A stretch of 7,367 nt of DNA, from NCBI GenBank assembly GCA_016198545.1, contig JACQIJ010000167.1, positions 1 through 7,367 of the forward strand. The letters run 5' to 3'. Within the stretch, counting starts at the first letter, position 1; each line of letters opens with the position of its first letter. This stretch comes from Pseudomonadota bacterium. Its GTDB lineage: Bacteria > Pseudomonadota > Alphaproteobacteria > Micavibrionales > Micavibrionaceae. Under the pieces are notes generated by a model. It was not told the DNA's origin and made no database searches. It was given only the letters and a program-made list of their open reading frames with translations. Positions 1 to 5,933 of the stretch are shown in pieces. The translations under genes and the position numbers were made by a program.

Positions 1-33
1 AAAATCAGGGATAAAAAAGCGGCGGGAGGCTGA
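1..33 (+). CDS. Possible 3' tail of an upstream gene (last ten codons)
   Basis: The frame starting at base 1 reads KIRDKKAAGG and ends at a TGA at 31-33, seven bases before the crcB start. A basic tail, a stop and a very short gap to the next gene fit the end of a co-directional CDS and match the tight packing of the other genes here. Ten codons are too few to identify a family. In many alphaproteobacteria the gene before crcB is rarA (replication-associated recombination ATPase), so that is a guess from remembered gene order, not from the sequence. The crcB frame is also open to the window edge, so this assignment is tentative. Confidence 0.4.
   Translation, partial: KIRDKKAAGG
24..29 (+). 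promoter_or_regulatory. Ribosome binding site of crcB
   Basis: GGGAGG lies about 11 bases before the ATG at 41, a slightly long but usable spacing. A second, weaker GGG at 36-38 is too close to the start to work well. The site overlaps the putative end of the upstream gene, which suggests coupled translation. Its position supports the start at 41 over any upstream extension of the frame. Confidence 0.5.
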
Positions 34-40
34 TAGGGCT

Positions 41-421
41 ATGAACCTCATTCTGGCGATTGCGGGCGGCGGCGCGGCGGGCGCGGTATTGCGTCACTTC
101 TTTAATAACGCGCTGACGGCATGGCTTGGCGGCGGGTTCCCATGGGGAATTTTTGCCGCCAACGTGTTGGGATCTTTTATTATGGGCGTCCTTGTTTCCC
201 TTTTTGCGCAGGCATGGGGGCCGCCGCAGGAAATCAGAGCTTTTCTGACGGTGGGGCTGCTTGGCGCATTTACCACCTTTTCGGCGTTTTCCCTTGATGC
301 CGTCATGCTGGCCGAACGCGGGGCGTGGGTTTCGGCGTCTTTTTATACGGCTGGTTCCGTATTCTTTGCGATTGCGGGCTTATATGCCGGCATGGCAGCC
401 GTACGGATCTTTTTCGCATGA
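41..421 (+). CDS. crcB: Fluoride ion channel FluC/CrcB
   Basis: Small inner-membrane channel that lets fluoride leave the cytoplasm; family members work as antiparallel dual-topology dimers. The 126 residues are the usual length and form four hydrophobic segments (about 2-20, 34-56, 66-90 and 98-120). Visible family landmarks are the glycine-rich N-terminus leading to Arg18, the polar-track Asn41 in AANVLGS, and the signature GLLGAFTTFSAF at 72-83. That signature supplies the central sodium-site region (TTFS) and the two phenylalanines, Phe80 and Phe83, that line the fluoride path in studied homologues. The ATG at 41 gives the standard N-terminus and has a Shine-Dalgarno site. The stop overlaps the rluC start as ATGA. 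The 40 bases upstream are too short to hold a fluoride riboswitch, so regulation is probably through a promoter outside the window. Confidence 0.95.
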   Translation: MNLILAIAGGGAAGAVLRHFFNNALTAWLGGGFPWGIFAANVLGSFIMGVLVSLFAQAWGPPQEIRAFLTVGLLGAFTTFSAFSLDAVMLAERGAWVSASFYTAGSVFFAIAGLYAGMAAVRIFFA

Positions 422-1407
422 GCGGCGAGCGCATCATAAAAGTTTCTGAGGAAGACGATGGGCAGAGGCTCGACCGCTGGATAAAAAAGCGCGCGCCGGA
501 GGTGCCTTACGTCCTGGCGCAGAAGCTTATCCGCAAGGGGGCGATACGCGTCGACGGAAGAAAATCGAAAACCGATAGCAGGCTTGCTGCCGGACAGGAG
601 GTGCGTATTCCCGCCGTTGAAAATCGCGGCGCGCGGGATCCGAAGGGAATGAAGCGCGCGGCGGATGATCCGGATTATATCCGGTCGCTGGTGATCTACG
701 ATGACGGTGATATCGTTGCGCTCAACAAGCCGGGGGATATCGCCACGCAGGGCGGCGGCGGCGTAGAACGTCACATAGACGGCCTGCTTGAACATCTGAA
801 AGATAAAAAGGACCGCCGGCCGCGTTTGATACACAGACTGGACCGCGATACGTCGGGGGTTCTATTGTGCGCGCGGACGCAGGAATCCGTCCGGGGTCTC
901 GGAAAATCGTTTCATGACCGCAGCGCGCGGAAAATTTACTGGGCTGTCGTCGTTCCCGCTCCGGCGCAGGACGAGGGGACGGTAAAGGCTCCGCTTGCCA
1001 AGGCTGCGGGGGAACACAAGGACCGCATGTATGTGGATGAAGGTGAAGAAAGCAAAATGGCCATAACGGATTTCGTTGTCATGGAAAGGGCCGGCAAGAA
1101 GGCCGCCTTTATAGCCTTTTTGCCGCGCACGGGGCGTACGCACCAGATCCGCGTCCATGCGGCGGACGTTTTGGGTTGCCCGATCATGGGCGATGGAAAA
1201 TACGGCGGATCATCTGCCCGGCTTGAAGGCATGGATTTAAGTCCCCGTCTTCATCTTCATGCGCGCCGCCTTGTGTTACCCCACCCGAAAGGTGGTAAAA
1301 GGCTTGATTTTACCGCGCCCCTTCCGCAGGAATTGCAAAAGACATGGGATTCTTTCGGTTTTGACGCGGCGGCTGCAGATCGGCATCTGGCTGATATAGG
1401 CGTTTAA
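418..1407 (+). CDS. rluC: RluC/RluD-type 23S rRNA pseudouridine synthase
   Basis: Converts specific uridines of 23S rRNA to pseudouridine in the cytoplasm; the E. coli RluC targets are U955, U2504 and U2580. The 329 residues show an N-terminal S4-type RNA-binding domain (about 16-65) and then the RluA-family catalytic domain (about 88-315). The active-site motif HRLDRDTSG places the catalytic aspartate at residue 142. Further family motifs are RTGRTHQIRVH at 237-247, IMGDGKYGG at 256-264 and RLHLHARRL at 277-285. The start at 418 overlaps the crcB stop by four bases (ATGA), indicating translational coupling; only a weak CGGA precedes it. A longer in-frame start at 325 would lie deep inside crcB and add residues foreign to the family, so I rejected it. 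The S4 domain favours RluC or RluD over RluA. Choosing RluC rests mainly on remembered gene order and motif resemblance, so exact target sites are uncertain. Confidence 0.93.
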   Translation: MSGERIIKVSEEDDGQRLDRWIKKRAPEVPYVLAQKLIRKGAIRVDGRKSKTDSRLAAGQEVRIPAVENRGARDPKGMKRAADDPDYIRSLVIYDDGDIVALNKPGDIATQGGGGVERHIDGLLEHLKDKKDRRPRLIHRLDRDTSGVLLCARTQESVRGLGKSFHDRSARKIYWAVVVPAPAQDEGTVKAPLAKAAGEHKDRMYVDEGEESKMAITDFVVMERAGKKAAFIAFLPRTGRTHQIRVHAADVLGCPIMGDGKYGGSSARLEGMDLSPRLHLHARRLVLPHPKGGKRLDFTAPLPQELQKTWDSFGFDAAAADRHLADIGV

Positions 1408-1417
1408 CTGCCTGGCT

Positions 1418-1436
1418 TCCGGATGTATAATCCGGA
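1418..1436 (+). other. Small perfect inverted repeat between rluC and the next gene
   Basis: TCCGGAT (1418-1424), a five-base loop and ATCCGGA (1430-1436) form a 7-bp perfect stem just after the rluC stop and just before the start region of the next gene. No T-tract follows, so it is not a canonical intrinsic terminator. It could be an RNA stem affecting mRNA stability or initiation at 1438/1441, or it could be chance. The loop region also contains TATAAT at 1426-1431, with only a poor -35 match (TTTAAC, 1403-1408) at 17-bp spacing. Confidence 0.35.
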
Positions 1437-1437
1437 T

Positions 1438-1980
1438 ATGATGAAAAGACTTCCTGTCCGGTTTAAAGACAAGAAAATTCTGTATGTTGCGGGCGCCGCC
1501 GGCCTGTGTGTCGTTTTTCTTATCTTGATATTTTCTGCCGGGAATTCGGGCAGGATGCAGAGGAATCCTCCCGCCGTCACGCTTCAGGCGGGCGATATAA
1601 AGGCCTATTGGGCTGAATGCGTTACGGGGGTCCTTAAATCAGAAAATATTCCCGAACGCTGCCGGAGCGTCCAGGGCATATATGACGCGTACGGCGTAAA
1701 CGTATGGGGGCTTCTGGAGGAAGAGCAGGGCAAGATGATACAGACGGCCCAGATGATTGCGCGCGGCGAAATTCTGAACGAGACGCAGATGAAGCAATGC
1801 GTAAAAGACGGCCGCTGTCGCCTTGTACCCCTTCCTGCCGCGGATGACCCCGGATCCCGGGACATATTTTTTCATCTGGTTGAAAGCGGTGGGATGACAA
1901 GAAAAATCTGCATGAAAATGGATTTGTGCAGAGCGCTTGAAAAAGCGGGTCTCGTGGATTCCGGCAGGATGGCGGAATAG
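1438..1980 (+). CDS. Unrecognised single-pass membrane protein with six cysteines outside the membrane
   Basis: I do not recognise this family. The product (180 residues from ATG 1438) has a basic N-terminus, one hydrophobic segment at about 14-34 and a soluble domain that should be periplasmic by the positive-inside rule. That domain has six cysteines at 61, 75, 121, 127, 158 and 164. The last four form two CX5C units, CVKDGRCR and CMKMDLCR, which resemble each other. Paired cysteines in an exported domain suggest disulfides, which is inference. Possible starts are ATG 1423, 1438 and 1441, and all keep the hydrophobic segment. I chose 1438 because 1423 lies inside the upstream stem and has no ribosome site; 1441 is equally possible, with GGA four bases before it. 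The gene follows rluC closely and ends two bases before the next start, so it is probably in the same operon and may work with the AsmA-like protein. Confidence 0.75.
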   Translation: MMKRLPVRFKDKKILYVAGAAGLCVVFLILIFSAGNSGRMQRNPPAVTLQAGDIKAYWAECVTGVLKSENIPERCRSVQGIYDAYGVNVWGLLEEEQGKMIQTAQMIARGEILNETQMKQCVKDGRCRLVPLPAADDPGSRDIFFHLVESGGMTRKICMKMDLCRALEKAGLVDSGRMAE

Positions 1981-1982
1981 GA

Positions 1983-2894
1983 ATGGTTCTTTTTTTTGAT
2001 ACCGAGAAAAAATTAAAAAGTCCCCCCTCCGTTTTACGCCGGCGGATAGGAATTTTTCTGAATATAGTTTTTGTTTGCGCGGTTTTCTTATTTTTAAGTC
2101 TGTGGGTTTTGTCGGCGCTGGGCGGGTCTTCGGAGTCTCTGAAAAGCGGCGCGCAGAATTTTATGTCCGGCCTGACGGGTATGAACGCCACGATAGGGGA
2201 TTTCAGAGAGGTCACTTTTTTCCCATACGCCAGCGCCGATATGGGGGATATCGCGTGGAGGCGGGAGGGCGGCAATTCTTCTGTCATGAGCATCGGCAGC
2301 CTTAAGATTGCCATGAACTTCTGGGACATCATGTTTTCAAAAAACCGTATTTTTGCTTTCGATCTTGAAAAAATCCATATTGATGAGGGGATCTATTTTC
2401 CGCGTGTCGCCGATATTGAAAAAATGGCTATGGAGGAGACGGATCGGGAAAACCACAAAGGTCGTTTTTATGTGTCTGGGAAATACAACGGCGATGATTT
2501 TAACGCGGAATTTTCCATGGACGCCGGCATTCAGGGTGATCTCACGTATTTCATGCGTCCCAAAGAAGGATCTGACTTTACGTTTTTCTTTCCTTTTTTC
2601 CATGCGGCGGGAAAGGTAACGTTTTTGCGTGGATGGCAGTTTGAGTTTTCAAAGTTTCGCGCGGGTGACCAGGAATTGTCAGGCTTTCTTTTGGTCTCGA
2701 AGGATGGGGACTTATTTTCCCTTACCGGTGATCTTGAAGCATATGGGCATGCGGACGCAGAATCCGCAGCAAAGGCGCTGTCAGACATATATTGCAACTA
2801 TGTCGTTCCAGAACGTCCGTTTTTCCCAAATATGACAGTGGCGGTACGGATTAACGGTCATCCGGCTGTATTCAGGGCAGAGTGCGGTAAATAA
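1983..2894 (+). CDS. AsmA-like membrane-anchored protein (short, tentative family)
   Basis: A 303-residue protein with a basic N-terminus (RRRIG at about 19-23), one strong membrane segment at about 22-46 and a long domain rich in alternating beta-strand patterns. The stretch at about 57-135 resembles the N-terminal part of AsmA/TamB-like envelope proteins. It contains GMNATIGDFREVTFFPYASADMGDI, shown here in two pieces: GMNATIGDF and REVTFFPYASADMGDI. It then has IGSLKIAMNFWDIM and a strand ending IHIDEG. Proteins of that group are anchored in the inner membrane, project into the periplasm and have been linked to lipid transport or outer-membrane homeostasis. This protein is much shorter than E. 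coli AsmA (over 600 residues), so it may be a minimal relative. Family assignment is by eye and tentative. The gene is AT-richer than its neighbours, and codons 3-5 contain eight consecutive T (1990-1997). It starts two bases after the previous stop and ends six bases before the ATP12 gene. Confidence 0.7.
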   Translation: MVLFFDTEKKLKSPPSVLRRRIGIFLNIVFVCAVFLFLSLWVLSALGGSSESLKSGAQNFMSGLTGMNATIGDFREVTFFPYASADMGDIAWRREGGNSSVMSIGSLKIAMNFWDIMFSKNRIFAFDLEKIHIDEGIYFPRVADIEKMAMEETDRENHKGRFYVSGKYNGDDFNAEFSMDAGIQGDLTYFMRPKEGSDFTFFFPFFHAAGKVTFLRGWQFEFSKFRAGDQELSGFLLVSKDGDLFSLTGDLEAYGHADAESAAKALSDIYCNYVVPERPFFPNMTVAVRINGHPAVFRAECGK

Positions 2895-2900
2895 GAGAAG

Positions 2901-3611
2901 ATGAAACGTTTTTATGTCATCGTAACAAAAGAAAAGATTTCATCCGGATACGCGGTCTGTCTCGATGGAAAGCCGGTAAAGGTTCCTTCGGGCGCGAGTC
3001 TGGCTGTGCCTGTTGCCGCGCTGGCGGATGCCGTCGTTCTTGAATGGGTAGCGCAGGAAAAGGAGATCATTCCGGATTCCATGCCGCTGACCCAGATATT
3101 GATTACGGCGCAGGATCGCGTGGCGCGGGAAAGGGCAGCGATGGAGAAAGCCGTCCTGGCTTATTTTGATACGGATTTGCTTTGCTACCGCGCCGCGCTT
3201 CCGGCCGCAACGGCCCGGCGTCAGGCGGAACTGTGGGATCCGTGGCTGGACTGGTTCGAGAAAGAATGTGGCGCAAAGCTGCTGACGACGGAATCTCTTA
3301 ATGCGCTGGCCCAGCCCGAGGCGGGGCACAGGGCAGTAAGGGAATGGGTTGCCGAGCTCGACGATATGAATTTTACCGCGTTGCAGGTTGTTGTCGGCCT
3401 GTGCGGGTCCTTGGTGTTGGGAATGGCTTTCATAAAACAGGCTGTTGCGCCGGATCAGGTGTATGATGCGGCCCTTGCGGAAGAGTCCTTCAAGGCTTCC
3501 GTCTATGGCGAGGAAAAGCACGGATCCGCGCCCCATGAGGAAAAGCGCCGCGCCGCCATGATGCGTGATCTGCAGGCCTGCCAGCAATTGCTTGATTTGC
3601 TGAAATCCTGA
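2901..3611 (+). CDS. ATP12-family F1-ATPase assembly chaperone
   Basis: Members of this family (PF07542, COG5387) bind the alpha subunit of F1-ATPase during assembly in mitochondria; the bacterial members are found in alphaproteobacteria. The 236 residues match the family from end to end: KRFYVIV at 2-8, LDGKPVKVP at 21-29, EW.AQ at 48-52, MPLTQ at 61-65, TDLLCYRA at 91-98 and WDPWLDWFE at 112-120. The C-terminal family motif, as I recall it, has LDE and then WG before an acidic run. Here it reads LAEESFKASVYGEE (192-205), so it is recognisable but with Ala for Asp and Tyr for Trp. The ATG at 2901 follows the purine-rich AAGAGAAG and gives the usual N-terminus. The gene lies six bases after the AsmA-like gene and nine before the ABC transporter, probably in the same operon. 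The F1 genes themselves are not in this window. Confidence 0.93.
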   Translation: MKRFYVIVTKEKISSGYAVCLDGKPVKVPSGASLAVPVAALADAVVLEWVAQEKEIIPDSMPLTQILITAQDRVARERAAMEKAVLAYFDTDLLCYRAALPAATARRQAELWDPWLDWFEKECGAKLLTTESLNALAQPEAGHRAVREWVAELDDMNFTALQVVVGLCGSLVLGMAFIKQAVAPDQVYDAALAEESFKASVYGEEKHGSAPHEEKRRAAMMRDLQACQQLLDLLKS

Positions 3612-3620
3612 AAACCCGTC

Positions 3621-5438
3621 ATGATGAATGCCATGAAGGAGAACGAAAAAGTTTCTTATGGCGATGTGCTGTGCTTTGCCATGCATTACTGGCGCAGGCG
3701 CCCGCGCGCAGGCCTGCTCCTTGCCGTGTTCATGTTCACGGCAACGCTCACTGACGCCTTTATACCGGTCTATACGGGCCGGATTATTGATGCCCTGGTG
3801 AACCGCACGGCGACGGAGTCTGGCGCGCTGGGTGATGCTCTGCATTATCTTGTCATATTCATAGGGCTGGGGTTGGGCCACACGCTGTTACGCAGCGCTT
3901 CCAGCGCGACGTGGAACTGGTTCTCCGTCAATAACCTGTACGACATTCTCACCGAAGCTACGCGCAAGGTACAGCGGTTTTCATCCGACTGGCACGCCAA
4001 TGCCTTCGCCGGGGCGACGGTGCGGAAGATTACGCGCGGCATGTGGGCGTTCGATATGTTCGGTGATACGCTTTTTATCGGCCTGTTTCCGGCCGTCATT
4101 ATTATGATGAGCATGACGGCCATTCTGCTGGTTCATCTGCCGGCCGTGGGCATGTTCACGGCGGCAATGATTGTCATCTATTGCGGAACCAGTACTGTTA
4201 TATCCATAAAAATTCTGCGGCCGCGCTTTCAGGCTTCCGCCAGCGAGGATACGAAGGTCGGCGCCGCGCTGGCCGATATGATTACCGGGAATGCGACGGT
4301 CAAATCCTTCGGCGCGGAGGAAAGGGAGGATTCCCTGTTTCATTCCGTTGCGACAGGATGGAAAAGGCTGGCTTACCGCGCATGGATGAGCGCGGAAGCC
4401 GCGAACCTGATCCGCGGTATTCTACGCATTACGATGATGGGAGGAATGGTCGGGTTGACCATCCACATGTGGCGCATGGGCGCGGCCACGCCCGGCGATA
4501 TAGCGCTTTCGCTGACCAGTTTCTTTATCGTCAGCGGATATATGCGCGATGTTGGTATGCATATCGCGCATCTGCAGCGTTCGGCCAGCGAAATGGAAGA
4601 TGTCATCGTATTCTGGCTGCGCAAGGATGAAATGCTGGATGTGCCGGGAGCCATTTCTTTCAGGGCGGGCGCAGGTGAAATCGTTTTTGATAACGTCAGC
4701 TTCTCTTATAACGAGAAGGTTCATATCTACGACCGCTTTTCCCTGCGTATCGCGCCGGGGGAACGTGTTGCGCTGGTCGGCCCGTCTGGCAGCGGCAAAT
4801 CGACTTTCGTGAAGCTGGTGCAGCGTCTTTATGACGTTCAATCCGGCGAAATCCGTATAGATGGCCAGAATGTCGCCGGCGTTACCCAGGAATCTCTTCG
4901 TCGCGCTATCGCTCTGGTTCCGCAGGATCCGATACTGTTTCACCGCTCTCTCGCGGCGAATATCGCGTACGGAAAGCCGGGCGTATCTATGGATGAAATT
5001 ATTGCAGCGGCAAAAAAGGCGTATGCGCACGACTTCATTTCCGAGTTGCCGAAAGGGTATGAAACGCTTGTCGGCGAACGCGGCGTGAAACTGTCGGGCG
5101 GGGAGAGGCAGCGCGTGGCGATCGCCCGCGCTATACTTGCCGACGCCCCCATATTGATTCTGGATGAGGCTACTTCGTCGCTGGATTCGATTTCTGAACA
5201 CTGCATACAGAAGGCTCTTAAGGAACTGATGGAGGGGCGCACGACGATTACCATAGCCCACCGCCTTGCCACGATTCGCGCCGTCGACCGCATTCTCGTA
5301 TTCGAAAACGGACGGATTGTCGAGGAAGGGGCGCACGACGATCTGGTCGACCGCGAGGGGTCTCATTACAGGCGTCTGTACGAAATGCAGGCTCTTGATT
5401 TGATTGGCGAGGATTACAGGGTTAGGGCGGCGGAGTAG
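3621..5438 (+). CDS. ABC half-transporter, fused permease and ATPase (ABCB/MsbA-like exporter)
   Basis: Probable inner-membrane exporter that works as a homodimer; the substrate cannot be read from sequence. It has 605 residues, typical for a half-transporter. The membrane domain (about 28-325) has six hydrophobic segments, near 30-50, 73-95, 150-170, 172-195, 262-282 and 290-310. The nucleotide-binding domain (about 350-590) is complete: A-loop Tyr363, Walker A GPSGSGKST at 387-395, Q-loop Gln435, signature LSGGE at 491-495, Walker B ILILDE at 511-516 with catalytic Glu516, D-loop SSLD at 519-522 and switch His547. The stretch DWHANAFAGATVRKITRGMW in the permease resembles a group of alphaproteobacterial exporters as I remember them. 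The start is uncertain: ATG 3621, 3624 and 3633 are all in frame, and none has a clear Shine-Dalgarno site. The only good AAGGAG (3636-3641) lies after the last of them. Coupling to the preceding gene nine bases away is likely. The stop abuts the converging gene directly. Confidence 0.95.
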   Translation: MMNAMKENEKVSYGDVLCFAMHYWRRRPRAGLLLAVFMFTATLTDAFIPVYTGRIIDALVNRTATESGALGDALHYLVIFIGLGLGHTLLRSASSATWNWFSVNNLYDILTEATRKVQRFSSDWHANAFAGATVRKITRGMWAFDMFGDTLFIGLFPAVIIMMSMTAILLVHLPAVGMFTAAMIVIYCGTSTVISIKILRPRFQASASEDTKVGAALADMITGNATVKSFGAEEREDSLFHSVATGWKRLAYRAWMSAEAANLIRGILRITMMGGMVGLTIHMWRMGAATPGDIALSLTSFFIVSGYMRDVGMHIAHLQRSASEMEDVIVFWLRKDEMLDVPGAISFRAGAGEIVFDNVSFSYNEKVHIYDRFSLRIAPGERVALVGPSGSGKSTFVKLVQRLYDVQSGEIRIDGQNVAGVTQESLRRAIALVPQDPILFHRSLAANIAYGKPGVSMDEIIAAAKKAYAHDFISELPKGYETLVGERGVKLSGGERQRVAIARAILADAPILILDEATSSLDSISEHCIQKALKELMEGRTTITIAHRLATIRAVDRILVFENGRIVEEGAHDDLVDREGSHYRRLYEMQALDLIGEDYRVRAAE

Positions 5439-5930
5439 TCAGAGCCAGGCGTTGACGTTTTGAAGGGGCAGCATGTTTAAAGCTTTCCTTGCGCCTCTGA
5501 ACAGTCGCCACAGGCAGTAAAACGCGATCGGGCCGACGGCTATAAAACCCCCGCTGTATAAAACACTTCTGTTGGCGTTCATAAAATCAGCGATGCAGGC
5601 CTCGGCGTTCATGCCGCCGTTCATAAGGTTTTGCGTGCATTCATTGATTGACGACGGATCGTAAAGGGCCAGCACGTAGCAAACTCCCGCCGCGACCGTC
5701 GCAACGGCCACGAGTGATGCGATCCAGATCGTGCGGATAATGTAGGTCATGTGGTTTTCGGTCAGGCCGCCCGCCGCGGCGCGTTTTCTGGCGTAATAGG
5801 GGTAAGCCAAGGCAATAAAATACAAGATTGTTGCCGTCATGACGGCCCATGCTGCCGGGATGAATGATGCGGCCATCATTGCGGCGAAAAGCCCGTATGC
5901 GGTCAGTATTGTTTCGCGATCCTTATTCAT
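5439..5930 (-). CDS. Small membrane protein resembling the DUF4870/COG3671 group
   Basis: Function unknown. The 163 residues give about four hydrophobic stretches (8-27, 29-46, 66-90 and 124-143). Two features resemble the DUF4870-like predicted membrane proteins (COG3671) of proteobacteria as I remember them. One is the TENHMTYIIRTIWI segment (57-70), corresponding to the SHY..QIRTFW pattern before the third membrane segment. The other is the C-terminal pattern LWRLFRGARKALN...NAWL (140-163). The loop at about 91-123 holds Cys98 and Cys112, which could form a disulfide if that loop faces the periplasm. The start at 5930 has a good Shine-Dalgarno site inside the last codons of mutL and lies three bases after the mutL stop, so it is almost certainly co-transcribed and coupled. 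The stop meets the stop of the converging ABC gene with no bases between. The link with mutL is probably positional rather than functional. Confidence 0.83.
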   Translation of the reverse strand: MNKDRETILTAYGLFAAMMAASFIPAAWAVMTATILYFIALAYPYYARKRAAAGGLTENHMTYIIRTIWIASLVAVATVAAGVCYVLALYDPSSINECTQNLMNGGMNAEACIADFMNANRSVLYSGGFIAVGPIAFYCLWRLFRGARKALNMLPLQNVNAWL

Positions 5931-5933
5931 TTT

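Noticed and set aside
1..40. Fluoride riboswitch upstream of crcB
   Set aside because: There are only 40 bases upstream, part of which appears to be the end of another gene, and no pseudoknot-like elements are visible.
325..417. Longer N-terminus for the pseudouridine synthase starting at 325
   Set aside because: It would overlap crcB by almost 100 bases and add residues unrelated to the S4 domain. The ATGA overlap at 418 gives the standard N-terminus.
1403..1431. Possible internal promoter with TATAAT at 1426-1431
   Set aside because: The -10 match is perfect, but the -35 at 17-bp spacing (TTTAAC) matches only three of six consensus bases. It also lies within the inverted repeat, so it is not strong enough to annotate as a promoter.
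1634..2332. Long minus-strand open frame of 232 codons crossing two genes
   Set aside because: It crosses the junction of two plus-strand genes that have coherent membrane anchors and close operon spacing. Its own translation is rich in Arg, Pro and Ser with no recognisable domain.
2940..3881. Minus-strand open frame of 313 codons opposite the ATP12 and ABC genes
   Set aside because: Both plus-strand genes carry strong family motifs across this stretch. The antisense product has the Arg/His/Gln-rich composition typical of shadow frames.
4091..4121. Inverted repeat GGCCGTCAT / ATGACGGCC with a 13-base loop inside the ABC gene
   Set aside because: It lies in the middle of a conserved coding region with no T-tract. 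The arms reflect common Ala-Val-Met and Met-Thr-Ala codons, so it is probably chance.
4422..5366. Minus-strand open frame of 314 codons opposite the ABC ATPase domain
   Set aside because: The plus strand encodes all nucleotide-binding motifs in order here. The antisense frame shows no family feature and is a by-product of GC-rich codon use.
5833..5846. 14-bp perfect palindrome GCCGTCATGACGGC in the DUF4870-like gene
   Set aside because: It has the same arm sequence as the repeat near 4091, which suggested a protein-binding site. It is internal to coding sequence, and both sites encode Ala-Val-Met-Thr-type residues, so codon usage is the simpler explanation.
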